Below are positions 1 to 12,389 of a stretch of 64,000 nucleotides of DNA, in pieces; position 1 is the stretch's first letter, and every line of letters starts with the position of its first letter. The DNA is from Theropithecus gelada (taxonomy: Eukaryota > Chordata > Mammalia > Primates > Cercopithecidae). A program made the translations under genes and the position numbers. A model generated the notes under the pieces. It ran no database searches. It was not told the origin of the DNA and was given only the letters and a program-made list of their open reading frames with translations. The stretch spans positions 53,631,875 to 53,695,874 of the forward strand of contig NC_037689.1 of NCBI RefSeq assembly GCF_003255815.1, read 5' to 3'.

Positions 1-943
1 TCTGCTGTGAGTCTGATGGGCTTCCCTTTGTGGGTAACCCGACCTTTCTCTCTGGCTGCCCTTAAGATTTTTTCCTTCATTTCAACTTTGGTGAATCTGG
101 CAATTATGTGTCTTGGAGTTGCTCTTCTCGAGGAGTATCTTTGTGGCGTTCTCTGTATTTCCTGGATTTGAATGTTGGCCTGCCCTACTAGGTTGGGGAA
201 GTTCTCCTGCCCCTAGTGGGGGATGTCTCCCAGTTAGGCTACTCAGGGGTCAGGGACCCACTTGAGCAGGGAGTCTGTCCCTTCTCAGATCTCAACCTCC
301 GTGTTGGGAGATCCACTGCTCTCTTCAAAGCTGTCAGACAGAGTCGTTTGCGTCTGCAGAGCTTTCTGCTGCGTTTGTTATTGTTTACTGTGCCCTGTCC
401 CCAGAGGTGGAGTCTACAGAGACAGGCAGGTTTCCTTGAGCTGCTGTGAGCTCCACCCAGTTCGAGCTTCCCAGCAACTTTGTTTACCTACTTAAGCCTC
501 AGCAATGGCGGGCGCCCCTCCCCCAGCCTCGCTGCTGCCTTGCCGGTAGATCACAGACTGCTGTGCTAGCAATGAGGGAGGCTCCGTGGGCGTGGGACCT
601 TCCCGGCCAGGTGTGGGATATGATCTCCTGGTGTGCCTGTTTGCTTAAAGCGCAGTATTGGGGTGGGAGTTACCCGATTTTCCAGGTGTTGTGTGTCTCA
701 GTTCCCCTGGCTAGGAAAAGGGATTCCCTTCCCCCTTGCGCTTCCCAGGTGAGGCGATGCCTCGCCCTGCTTCAGCTCTCGCTGGTTGGGCTGCAGCAGC
801 TGACCAGCAGCGATCGTCCGGCACTCCCCAGTGAGATGAACCCAGTACCTCAGTTGAAAATGCAGAAATCACCGGTCTTCTGTGTCGCTCGCGCTGGGAG
901 TTGGAGACTGGAGCTGTTCCTATTCGGCCATCTTGCTCCGCCG
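1..943 (-). mobile_element. LINE-1 (L1PA-like) 5' end with internal deletion
   Basis: On the minus strand the element begins near 943 with the primate L1 5' UTR start (GCAAGATGGCCGAATAGG) and runs through the 5' UTR to about 210. There it jumps directly into the RNA-recognition part of ORF1, which fills 1-206 and leaves the window. The end of the 5' UTR, the ORF1 start and the ORF1 coiled coil (roughly a kilobase) are missing. The 5' UTR type resembles the middle-aged L1PA6-8 or the related Old World monkey L1 lineage. It sits inside an older L1M. No ORF is intact, so the copy is dead. Confidence 0.93.
505..549 (+). pseudogene. L1 antisense ORF0 start, stopped after 14 codons
   Basis: On the strand opposite the L1 transcript, an ATG at 505 in the 5' UTR opens Met-Ala-Gly-Ala-Pro-Pro-Pro-Ala-Ser, which is how I remember the primate L1 ORF0 beginning. 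An in-frame TAG at 547-549 ends it after 14 codons, where ORF0 of young human L1s runs to about 71. It lies downstream of the antisense promoter region. This is a truncated relic or an ancestral short form, not a functional gene. Confidence 0.55.
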
Positions 944-1182
944 ATCTTCATTTCTTTTTATTGCTAAATAATATTCCATTTTTGGATGTAGGACATTTTA
1001 AAATTTATTCTTTAGCTGGTGGACATTTGAGTTGGTTCTACTTTTTGGCTATTATAAATAATGCTGCTCTGAACATCTGTATAAAGGTTTTCTGTGTATA
1101 TGTATTTTCATTTCTGTTGGGCATACACTTGAGAGTAGAATGGTTCTGTCATATGGTAGCTTCATGTTTAATATTTCCAGGA

Positions 1183-1513
1183 GACTGGGAAGGGTAGTGG
1201 TGGGGGGAAAGGGAGGATGGTTAATGTGTAGTGAAATATATAATACAAAAATATAGTTTGATAGAACGAATAAGATCTAGTATTTGGTAGCACAAGAGGA
1301 TGACTACAGTCGAAAAAATTTATTATGCATTTAAAAATAACTAAATGATTATTATTAGATTGTTTGTAACAGAAAAGATAATTGCTTGAGGTGAGGGATA
1401 TGCCATGTACCCTGATGTGACTGTTACACATTGTATGCCTGTATCAAAATATCTCCTGTATCCCATAAATATATATACCTACTGTGTACCCACAAAAATT
1501 AAAAATTACAAAA
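1183..1513 (+). mobile_element. L1MA-type 3' UTR insertion
   Basis: A plus-strand L1 3' end with the typical run TATGTACC-like codons, ATATATACC and a terminal A-rich stretch (ACAAAAATTAAAAATT). It is flanked by a duplicated target AATATTTCCAGGA, seen before 1183 and again after 1513. The host on both sides is the minus-strand L1M. It is strongly 5'-truncated to about 330 bp. Confidence 0.8.
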
Positions 1514-2134
1514 ATATTTCCAGGAACTTTCAAACTTTTTTCAAAGTTGTTTCACCATTTTACATTTCCACCAGTAATGTGAAAATTCCAAGTATACTTC
1601 ATCTTGTCAACAGTTTTTATTGTCTGTATTTTTTGTATTAGCCATCCCAGTGGGTAAAAAGTACTATCTCATTGTGGTTTTCATTTGCATTGTAAAAATA
1701 ATCAATGATGTTAACCATCTTTTCATGTGCTTATGGAGATCTGTACATCTACTTTGGAGAAATGCCTATTCAAACTGTTTTTCCACTTGTAATTAAGTCA
1801 TTTATGCTTTTTGTTGTTGAATTATGAGTTTTTACATATTCTTGATACAAGTATCTTATCAAATATATGATTTACAAATATTTTTATCCATTCTAAGGAT
1901 TGTATTTTCACTTTCTTTACAATATTGCTTGCAGTATAAAAGTTTTAATTTTGTTAAAGTCCAAATTATGTATTTTTCAGTTACTTTTGCTTTTGGTGTC
2001 ATATCTAAGAAAACATTGCATAATCCATTGTATTTCTACATTTTCTTATATGGGTTTTAAAGTTTTCGTTCTTATTAATATGTTTAGCTCCATGATTCAT
2101 TAAAATATTTTATTATAAAATTTATTTTACAGAA

Positions 2135-3160
2135 GTTTTAAAACTTTTTATTTTTAATTTTATTTTGCTTTAACTGACAAATAATTGTATACTTTTATGG
2201 GGTACAATGTATGTTTTGATATATGTATACATTGTGGAATGATTATATCAAGCTATTTATCTATCACCTCATATATGTATCATATTTTATAGCAAGAACA
2301 TTTAAAATCTATTATTTTAGCAATTTCGAAATATACAATACAATATTATTAACTATGGTCCCTACGTTGTGTCATGAAGTCTCAAAAAGTTATTCCTCCT
2401 AAAATTTTTACCCCTTTTGATCAACATCTCCCCATTTTCCACCCCCAAATCCACAGCCTCTGATAACCACCATTCTACTCTTTACTTCAGTGAGTTTGAC
2501 TTTTTCAGATTCCACACATAAGTGAGATCATGCAGTATTTGACTTTCTGTGCCTGGCTTATTTCATTTAGCATAATGCCCTCCAGGTTCATCCATGTTAT
2601 CATAAACAAAAGGATATTCTTCTTTATTTAAGGCTGAATAATACTCCATTGTGTATATGTACCACATTTTCTTTATCCATTGATCCATCCATTGATGGAA
2701 ACTTAAGTTGATTCCATATCATGGCTTTTGTGACTAATGCTGCAATAAACACAGGAGTGAAGATATCTCTTTGACATACTGGTTTAAATTCTTTTGGATA
2801 TATACCCAGAAGTGGAATTGCTGGATCCTATGGTAATTCTGTTTTCAGTTTTTTGAGGAGCTACCATACTGTTTTCCATAATAGTTGTACTAATACACAT
2901 TCCCACCAATGATATACAAGTGTTACCTTTTTTCCACATCCTTGATCAACACTTGTTATCATTCTTCTCTTTTTATAACAGTCATTCTAACAGGTGTAAG
3001 GTGATATCTCATTGCGATTGTAACATGCATTTCCCCAATGATTAGGATGTTGAGCATTTTTCACAAACCCATTGGCATTTTATATATATCTTCTTTTGAG
3101 AAATGTTTAAGTGTTTTGCCCATTTTAATCAGGGTATTTGTTTTCTTTTATGATACATTT
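2135..3160 (-). mobile_element. L1MA/L1PB-type 3' end within the older L1M
   Basis: Read on the minus strand this holds the end of ORF2 and an L1 3' UTR, with the poly-T (inverted tail) near 2140-2170. The reverse-complement phrases 'GGGGTACAATGT' and 'TATACCCAGAAGTGG' are typical of L1 3' ends. The older L1M resumes at 3165, which implies insertion into it. The edges are approximate and the target duplication is not clear. Confidence 0.72.
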
Positions 3161-4137
3161 AAGCTAATTTTTGTGTATGGTGTGAGGTAGGGCCAAATTT
3201 CATTATATTTCATGTGTATATCCAGTTATTCTAGCACCAGGTTTTGAAAGTCTATTTTTTTCCATTGAATTGTCTTGGTACTCTTGTCAAAAATCAGTTG
3301 ACCATAAAAGCAAATGTTTACTTTTGAACTTTCAATTCTATTTCATTGATCTATATGTCTATTCACATTCTAGTACCACATTTTCTTAATAATTGTAGCT
3401 TTGTAGTAGTTTTTGAAATTGGAAAGTTAAGTCCTCCAATGTTGTTCTTTTCTCAAGGTTGTTTTGACTATTCTACATCCCTTGCATTTCAATAGAAATG
3501 GTAGGATCCACTTGTCAATTTCTGAAAAAAAAAAAGCCAGTTGTGATTTGGATAATGATTCCATAGAGTCTGTAGATCAATTGGGGGGATATTGATATCT
3601 TAATAATATTAAGTCTTTTGATCTGAGAACATGGGATATTTTTCTTTTTGATCTTTAATTTCTTTCAACAATGCTTTGTATTCTTCAGTATACAAGTCTT
3701 GCATCTCTTTTATGCCTAAGTTTTTAAAACTTTTTGATGCCATTGTAAATATTTTCTTAATTTCACTTTTAGATTATTCATTTTTAATGTATGAAATAAT
3801 TCATTTTGTATATTGATCTTGTATCCTACAAATTTGCTGAATTATTTTATTATTTCTAATATTTTTCATAGATTCTTTAGAATTTTCTAACTACAAGGTC
3901 ATGTTGTCCGCAAGTAGAGAGAATTTTACTTATTCCTTTCTAATTTGGATGTCTTTTATTTATTTTTCTTGCCTGATTTCCGTGGCCTGAACTTCCAGTA
4001 CAATACTGAATAGAAGTGGTGAGACCAGGCATCCTTCACTTTTTCCTGATCTTAGGGGAAAGCATTCGGTGTTTCACAATAACATTAGCTGGGAAGTTTT
4101 TGTAGTTGTCTTTTATCAGGTTGAGGAAATCCTCGTC

Positions 4138-4585
4138 TGTATTAGTTTCCTAGGGCTTCTGTAATTAAGTGTCACAATCCAGGTAGCTGGGTAGACAAAA
4201 CTGATTGTCTCAGACTTCTGGAGGCTAGATCCAAAATCAAGATTCCAGCAGGCCATACTCCTGCTAAAACCTGTAGGGGAGAATTTTTCCTTGCCTCTTC
4301 CTTGCTTCTAATGATGGCTGTTAATCATTAGTTTTACTTGTCTTTGAACTGTAGCACTTTAATCTCTACCTGTAACATCATATGGTGTTTTTCCCGTGGT
4401 CAGTGCCCTTATGTGGCATTCTTCTCTCTGTGTATGCCTCTTTTCCTCTTCTTATAAAAATACCATCTTAACTTGACTGCATGTGCAAAGACTCTATTTC
4501 TACATAAGGTCACATTTGCAGGTACCTGGGCTCAGGCTTTTAGTATGTCTTTTGGGAGTGGGGGACACTATTCAATTCACAATAC
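4138..4585 (-). mobile_element. MaLR-type solitary LTR (MLT1-like)
   Basis: Starts TGTATTAGTTTCCTAGGGC, the reverse complement of the usual MaLR 3' end, and finishes at about CACAATACC. Internal phrases such as TTCTGGAGGCTAG and AAGGTCACATTTGCAGGTAC fit the MLT1 group. It is a solo LTR with no internal sequence, inserted in the L1M, which continues on both sides. The subfamily is not resolved. Confidence 0.7.
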
Positions 4586-5959
4586 CCTCTATTCTTCATT
4601 TGTTAAGTGTTCTCTATTTTTCAAGCTTGAAAGGGTTTTGTACTTTGTCACATGAATTTTCTATAATTATTGTGATGACCATATGATTTTTTGTCCTTTA
4701 TTCTATTGTTATGGTATAATACATTGATTAAATTTTGGATGTCAAACCAACCTTATATTCCTGGGATAAATCTCACCTGGTTATGGTAGCAATCATGTTA
4801 ATATGTTGTTGTATTAGGTTTGATAATTTTTTGAGGCTTTTCAAGTCTATTTTCATAAGGCATATTGCTGTAGCTTGTTTTCTTGTGATATCTTTGTCTG
4901 GTTAGGAAGTATTCCTTTCTCTTCTATTTTTTAGAAGAGTTGCTTTATATGTTTGGTAGAATTCATCAGTGAAGACTTCTGGGTCTGAGCCTTTCACTGG
5001 GGGAAGTTTTTAATACCGATTCAATTTCTTGTTATAGATCTATCCAGGTTATCTGTTTGCTTAGTTGTTCATAATACCCTCTTTTAATTATTTTTATTTC
5101 TGTAATGTTGGTAGTAACACACCCTCTTTTTCTCTAAGATTAATAATTTGAACATTTCTTTCTTAACCAATCAGCTAAAACTTTGTCAATTTTGTTGACC
5201 TTTTCAAATAACAAAATTTCTAGATTTTGGTTTTGTTGATTTTTTCTATTATATTTTCTTCCTCTATTTGATTTTTTTCACACTAATTGTTATTACTTCC
5301 TGCTGCTTACTGTAGATTTACTTTTCTCTTCTTTTTCTAGTTTCTTAAGGTAGAAGCTTAGGCTATTGATTTGAGATCTTTTTCCTTTTTAAATATAAGT
5401 ATTTATAGTTATACATTTCACTCTAAGCACTGCTTCAGCCTCCTCTCATAAGTTTTGGTATGTTGTATATTTATTTCCATTTATCTCAAGATATTTTTGT
5501 ATTTTTTTATTTCTTCTTTGGCCTATTGGCTATTTAAGGGTGTGTTGTATAATTTTCTCATATTTATGAACTCCCAAATTTACTTCTGTTACTGATTTTT
5601 AATTTTACTCCATTATGGTCATAAAATCTGCATTGTATGATTTTAATCCCTTTGAATGTAGTGAGACTTATGTTATGACCTAGCATATGGCCTACCCTAG
5701 AGAATATTTCATGTACAGTTGAGAAGAATGAGTATTCTGCTATTATTGGATGAAATGTTGTATAGATATCTGTTAGGTCTTGTAAGTTTATAGTCTTTTT
5801 CAAGTGTCTATTTCCTTGTTAATTTGCCTAGTTGTTTTATCTATTATTAAAAGTGAGATGTTGAAGTCTCCAACTATTTTTGTTGAATTACCTAATTCTC
5901 CCTTCAATTCAGTCAGTTTTTGCTTTCTGTATTTCCTTAATTTTTTTTCTTTTTTTTCT

Positions 5960-6690
5960 TTGGATTGGATTATCCCATTTACCTATTTTCAAGTTTGCCG
6001 ATTCTTTCTTTTGCCAGCTTGAATCTGATGTCAAGTGAAAAATCTAATTTCAGTTATTGTGCTTTCCAACTCCAGATATTCCACTGGGTTCTTATTTACA
6101 ATTTCTATCCCTTTATTGATATTCTCTATTTGTTAAGATAAGCACAAGGGCTTCTAGAGCGCGCAAGAACATGTCAGAGATTGCCAAAATCTCCTATGGA
6201 CATCTCATTCTCCAGAGCTTCATTGAAAGTTTTTCTCCAGATCTATGTTTACCTCAACTAGTATCACAGCCTTAGGATTCTGTTACGTTAAAGAATTGCT
6301 GCTAATTGATTTGGACCAACACCCTGGAGTTAGGGCTTTTCCTAGAAAGTTATCTCTAAGTCAGGCCAAATAAAGGCAAGGCCATGTATATAGGTTTATT
6401 CCAGGGAGCTGCAAGATAGGTCAAATAGTGGCAATGCTCTTGGAATAAAATTGGCCTTTTTGAAGAATTACGATACTGGTCTACACTCTCTGGTGGCTAA
6501 AAGGCTGCTAGTTTTCACAGCTACTATGGTTGCAAGGCTACTGATTTTCAAGGCTACCGTGGAGCTGGGAGAAAGTGACGGGAAAGGCCAACTTAAAAAG
6601 TCTCAAACTTTGCCATTTTTATTGACGGTCAGCATTTCAAAAATTGTTGCCAGCCTTTGATTAATTCCCAGGGTTCAGAAAAGGTGATTT
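5960..6690. other. Unclassified, probably old repeat-derived sequence
   Basis: The first 150 bp resemble a phrase found in old L1 or HAL1 5' regions (TTTATTGATATTCTCTATTTG). The rest is somewhat richer in GC and unfamiliar to me. A 69-codon ORF at 6451-6660 has no recognisable domain and is not credible as a gene. Confidence 0.3.
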
Positions 6691-6692
6691 GG

Positions 6693-7060
6693 GGCCAGGC
6701 GTGTTGGCTCATGCCTGTATCCCAGCACTTTAGGAGGCTGAGGTGGGCGGATCACTCGAGGTCAGGAGTTTGAGACCAGCCTGGCCAACATAGTGACACC
6801 CTGTCTCTACTAAAAACACAAGAAATAGTTGGGCATGGTGGAGTGTGCCATGGTGGAGTAGTTCCATCTACTTGGGATGCTGAGAGACTCACTTGATCAC
6901 AAGAGGTTGCAGTGAGCCAAGATCATGCCACTGCACTCCAGCCTGGGTGACAGAGTGAGACTCCATCTCAAAAAAAAAAAAAACAAAAAAAAAAACAAAA
7001 AAAAAACTAAAAAATAGAAAAAAAAGAAAAAGAAAAAAAAAGAAAAGAAATAAAGAAAGA
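6693..7060 (+). mobile_element. Alu with long A-rich tail
   Basis: A dimeric Alu starting GGCCAGGCG, with left and right monomers and a long tail of A runs broken by C and G. The near-identical flanks AAAAGGTGATTT and AAAAGATGATTT are the target duplication. The body has a partly scrambled middle. Confidence 0.95.
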
Positions 7061-7061
7061 A

Positions 7062-8772
7062 AAGATGATTTTGAAAATTTTTTGAGGAGCAGATTTACAG
7101 AGTTACCACATTATATTTTCAAGCATGGGATAAGTTAAATTGTGAAAAGAAAACTAGAGAAAATATGGTACAATCAAAGCATAAGTTATTCAAGGCTTGG
7201 TGACTCTGCATTAAATATTTATACAATATAATAGTTACCTGGGGAAGCTAGCCCATTACTACCTGTGATCTATCAGCAATGTAGAGAGCATTCTGTATGC
7301 TTTGAGAAGTTTAATAGTTTCATTCATACTTTAGGAGGAAAAGTACTATTGGGTTATTGATCTTTTCTCTTTAATCACATAGAAACTTTAGTGGAGAACA
7401 AAAGGGAATAAAGAAAATACATGAAGAAATGGTAGGTCCTGGCAAGAAGATTTCTAATAATGTTTTTCATTATTGTACCAGAAACTCAAACCTCAAACTA
7501 CTAGTGTGGGTCAATTTGCTGATTCAATTTTGTACAACTCCAAAAAATACACAAAATATATACAAGAAAAATTCAGTTTCCACTACTGTACATATTTTTA
7601 TGGTGGATGAGATATCTGATACCATCAATCCTTCCACAAATCACTTAAAATGTAAAGCACTACTTCTATATTTGAAAAATGTCTCCCTTTTTAGTAAAAT
7701 AATTTGAGATACTCGAATAGCTACCTTAGTTACTATATACAATAAGTTCAACTTTTAAAATTAATTATGTGATTATAGAATATCTGTGTTTCAAGTTTCC
7801 TAAAGAATGCCTTCAAAAACACAGAGATTTTGCAGCCTTGGAAATGTTTATTTAATAATTTGAAAATCATTGAATTTCTTGCTTCAGATAGTTTTAAATA
7901 TTATATAGCCAAATCAGCCAGGCTCAAACAAGATTTCACTTCTCTATTGAATTCATGTACTCTCAGCTCAGCCAAGCACAAAACAGCTAATGCTGTCACA
8001 TTTGAAAAGCTTTTATACTGAATTTGACACAAAAGCAATCACAAAGCCGACAAAAAGGGAATTTTTCTTTCAAAAACAGAAAGGGGAAGAAATAAATGAA
8101 AACTCTCAGCCTGGGAAAATCTCTCTTGACACTGGAAAAGAAAGTTTAAAATGATCAAGAAGTAATTTTTCCAAAGAATCCATTGCCAAGTTTGGACCAA
8201 TCTTAAAAGCCTAGGGAACAGGTTATGAACTCAACCAAGAATCTGCCAAATGAAATAAATCCTATGATGATCACTGTTGGCGGTTTTAGGTGCCAATGGC
8301 ATACTATTTTTGCCTCTTGTGAAAGTTCTAAATGGCATCATCTCTCATAGGATTCTGTCATAGCCTACTGGCAAAGATTTTGATTAGAATGAAAATCTTG
8401 TATGTTTTTGCCTAACATCTGTCTTTCTATCTCAAAAGAACTTTATTGTTGTACCAGGTCCATAGAGAAGATAAAATTAAACCATGAAGCCATGTGGCTA
8501 ACAAAATTGACTACATTCTGACTTCATGTTTTTGTTTTAGAAAAATTAAGGGTGAAAGAAAACAATTATCAATATGTTATGGCCATCTCTTTAATGGCCT
8601 GCTAATTAATTGTTGATACTCTATGCCATCTGCATTCTGTTTTTCCACCAAATCAAGACTCTCCTGTTGCTGTTTCTTTCTACTCTGACCATGCTTTCAA
8701 GATAAACTTCTTCCATATGACATCTCTGATTTTATTTCTGTTTTGTGAATCGGTTGTTATTGTCCCCATTTA
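7062..8772. other. Unique intron DNA
   Basis: I see no repeat or exon. The ORFs here are below 95 codons and lack domains. Nothing further is supported. Confidence 0.6.
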
Positions 8773-8775
8773 CTC

Positions 8776-8780
<5 letters not shown>

Positions 8781-8825
<45 letters not shown>

Positions 8826-9110
8826 ACTTTTGAGATGGAGTCTTGCTCTGTCGCCTAGGCTGGAGTGCAGTGGCGTGATCTCGGCTCACTGCAACCTCCG
8901 CCTCCCGGGTTCAAGCGATTCCCCTGCCTCAGCCTCCCAAGTAGCTGGGACTACAGGCATGCAACACCACGCCAGGCTAATTTTTGTATTTTTAGTAGAG
9001 ACAGGGTTTCATCATGTTGGTCAGGCCGGTCTCAAACTCCTGACCTCGTGATCTGCCTGGCTCAGTCTCCCAAAGTGCTGGGATTACAGGCATGAGCCAC
9101 CGCGCCCAGC
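8781..9110 (-). mobile_element. Alu whose tail has become a (GA)n microsatellite
   Basis: A complete minus-strand AluS-type element at 8827-9110. Its 3' tail on the plus strand is 42 bp of perfect TC repeat (8781-8822). The target duplication CTCTCCACTCT lies at 8773 and again at 9111, so the TC tract is inside the insertion and grew from the Alu tail. Confidence 0.93.
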
Positions 9111-10084
9111 CTCTCCACTCTTTTTTTCTAAATAAGAGGAGGAGTTTTTTCTAAATGTCAGAGCAGCAAGGAAATAAAGATGGAAATTAATGAAATAATA
9201 TAAAGAATTTAAAATGATAATTATTAAAAGATGTTTAACAACATTGATAAATATTTATGCAATAATATTAAGTTTACAAATCAGAATTTAAAATTTAATT
9301 TACATTGTGTAGACAATTAAAATATATGTAGATAAGAACTAGAAGAGATTATCAATAAAGATTAGCAATTATGAATCATTAACGTATCAAGATTTTTGGT
9401 AATCTTCTTTTTAGGTTCAGGTATGGTGACTGGTTCAAATTTTAAGAGTATAACAGTGTTGGTGGTTGGGTTTGAAGCATTTCATTGTTGCTCACTAGTG
9501 AGAGTTAGGGTGGTCATCACTGAGGTGCTGCAAAGGAGGCTGGCTGCTGTAATCATAGCTCTCCAAGGCTGTAGACATAGCTTCGTGATTGCCTTGTGAG
9601 ACTCACAGACTCTCTTGTTAATCTTAGGCACACAGACTCAGAATGAACTTATGGAGCAAGGGGGTGTTGCTTTAGTCATTTAATGCCTCCTCCTGTCTAT
9701 TTTCACACTTTTTTCCTAAAAGAAAATTGTAAGTAATAAGCCAGCTAATATCACTTAGTAGTGATGACACATTCGATGTAAAGACCAGATATCCATTTTA
9801 TTTGCTCCCTACCTTTTAGAAGAATTAAACATTGTCATTTCAGTAAAAATGAAATGGAGTTTGCAATTACTGTTTTACTTTTTCATCTAAGAATATAAAT
9901 TTTTTTTCCCAGTATACTATTTCATTGCTTTCATTTTCTACCTGTTGGTTTATCAGTAATGTAATATAATCTTATTTGTCAATTAATAATTACATGAGTA
10001 TTTTTCGGATTTGTATGAGGTTTTCTTGCTTTGTTTTAGCCACGTAGACAAGTGGAAGAGAAAGCCTGTGATGTGACCTACAAG

Positions 10085-10312
10085 AGTAACTGCTATGCAT
10101 TCACATCACAACTCTATCACTTTCAAAAGAAGATTCTGAACTTCTCTAGCCTTCAGTTTTCTTATCTGAAAACTAAGAATAATCAGAGTACTTTTCAAAG
10201 AGAGTTTTTGAAAGCATGAAATAAACCAATATATGTAAAGTGACTAGCATACTTTTTGACACACACCAAGCATTCACTAAAAGTTATTATTAACATTAGG
10301 ATTACTTTAATT
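10085..10312 (+). repeat. MIR SINE
   Basis: Plus-strand MIR: the core TCAGTTTTCTTATCTGAAAA is followed by the 3' part with a string resembling AAGCATTCACTAAAAGTTATTATT. It is ancient and diverged. Confidence 0.7.
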
Positions 10313-12389
10313 TTAGCATACATCATTCCAGAAATGAAGGAAAAAATTACAGCTTTGGCCATCTTTATCTGTATCGTGAACTTACATTGAATCTGCAGTA
10401 ATATATATCATTAAATTCCTAAACACAGAACACAAACAAAAAATGTCAATCTCTATAGATAGTGGCTGAGCCATTTTTATGATGTAGTTTTAGACCATTC
10501 CAAAGCATTTTTTTAAATTTCAAAAGTTTGACAAAGGATAGCAATTATAATACAATTCTGGTTTTATTTTAGGTGTTTAAAACATCTTACATGTTTTGAC
10601 AATGCAATTGTTTTGTTTTCTACTTTCATATTTCCTTCTGCAGGTATTTTTGTCTCTTATTTAAAGCTACTTGCTCTTCTAAGGGCAATTAAACCCTAAT
10701 CATTCTTACTATCACTTTAGAATTTTCTTAGATTAAATTTATTTCTCATTTGCCAACTACCAGAGTCCTCTTGTTGTAGTCAAATCTATCACTATATGCC
10801 TCTCATCTCTCCTTCTTCTCGTCTAACTCAAGGATCCAGTCCAAACTTCGTATTTTCTGCTTATAACTTCTTACCAGTTAAGTACTTTGGTTTGTGATCC
10901 AATAGATTCATAGTATCCCAAACTTATAGAGAAGAAAAAGGAGTAGCATAAATAATATGCTGACTACCTCATCAATATGACTAGAGCTTTCAAGAATAAC
11001 CACGATTCTATATATTACATAGTCAGACCAGGAATTAGGAAAATGACCATTGGAAATTCCTAATTCATCTATGCTCATCCATTGAAAAAACTATTAGTGG
11101 TAACATGTGTCTCTTGAAAGAATTTTTATTCACCTAGATTTTGACTCCAACAGAGCTAATAATAAGACTGTAAAATTCTATGTGGCTTTCTAACATTCTC
11201 ATCATATAAACTAAGACCTTGTCCTCGTAGCAGCTCAGGTCCCTTTGATAAAATAACTATGACAGAGATTGGCTAAAAGCTCACTAATTCCATTAACTCT
11301 TCCTGAAATTAAATCAAGAACAAGTTCTGTGTGATGGGACGTGGCAGAAGTGGTATACATAATTTCCAGGCCTGGCCATAAAACTCCATGGATTGACTGA
11401 CCACATTCTCTCTTCCTTTTCTGCAGTGGCCTTTAGCAGTGTGTTAAAAATGACAGTGTCACAAAATTGGAAAAGTCTGGGTTTCCAAGTGACCATGTTG
11501 TGGGACAGCTCCTAAGAATGGCTTGTCAACCTCTGCTGGACTATGATATAAATAAGAAAGCAGTCTTTATTGTATTACGCTATTGAGATTTCAGAGTTCA
11601 TTTCTTACTATAGTTTAGCATAGTCTAACCTGACTAATTTGGAAATGGAGGTCATTTCATCCAAGAAAACAATATGGTTTCCTTCTTAGATGACATAACC
11701 AATTTAAGAATCAGATACTGGTTTAGCAAAAGGCCTTTTCTGTCAGATAAAATATCTACAGAGGGTTTTGATCAAGTGCTCAATCTGATCAACCTCCTAA
11801 CATATTACTTCCCTGCTCAAAATACCCTAAAGCCTAACCATTGTTTAACATTTAAGGGCTTTTCAAACTGACCAGTAAATACTAAGTTTGAAGGAATTAA
11901 ATGCATGCAAAGCACTATGCATGCTGCTTGATAAAACATAGTTATTAAGCAATTTTCTTCCTTTTCCTTTTCTTCTTTTATCCTGAGGAATTATAGACTA
12001 CTAAGCAGACAGATATTTGAGGAGATTTCAGAGGAAAGAGAAAGAAGGGAAGAATGAGCTGAGCAGGAGGTAAGAGAATGGGGGGGAGAAAGTGAGAGTA
12101 CTCCTTATTTCTGCCCAATCCTTATACCCACCCACCCCCATTTCTTGATCCAGGGCCTCCAAATAAGATATGAAAGAGTAGACCTGTTACTTTTTCTAGG
12201 AAGGAATTAAGCCCGAATGGTTGACTTCATGCAACTACATAAGTACATATACCAATTTTGAAATGATCTTAAAAGATGGTGCAATAGAAAACCAGTCCAC
12301 TATATCCAGATTACTAAACAATATTAACTTTAAGATTGACATTAGCTGTCAATTTTCCTCTATTCTCTACCTTGACTCAAAAGTTTACT
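10313..12389. other. Mostly unique intron DNA
   Basis: AT-rich, with no recognised repeat except a possible L2 scrap near 10740-10870. No splice-bounded reading frame was found. Confidence 0.5.

Larger units (their letters stand above)
944..5960 (-). mobile_element. Old L1M LINE, ORF2 region, interrupted by later insertions
   Basis: Minus-strand ORF2-derived sequence is readable in three pieces: 944-1178, 1514-2130 and 3165-5960. These are consecutive in the L1 consensus as I know it, so they are one old element split by later insertions. Frequent stops and indels show long decay. The gaps are filled by the L1 3' end at 1183-1513 and the second L1 at 2135-3160. The LTR at 4138-4585 splits the last piece. 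The 5' part fades into unclassified sequence after 5960. Confidence 0.8.

Noticed and set aside
446..967. 173-codon plus-strand ORF
   Set aside because: It lies antisense in the GC-rich L1 5' UTR, where stop codons are rare. It is not in the ORF0 frame and reads through into the neighbouring L1.
8781..8822. CRISPR-like or satellite array
   Set aside because: It is a plain dinucleotide microsatellite; no spaced repeats occur anywhere in the window.
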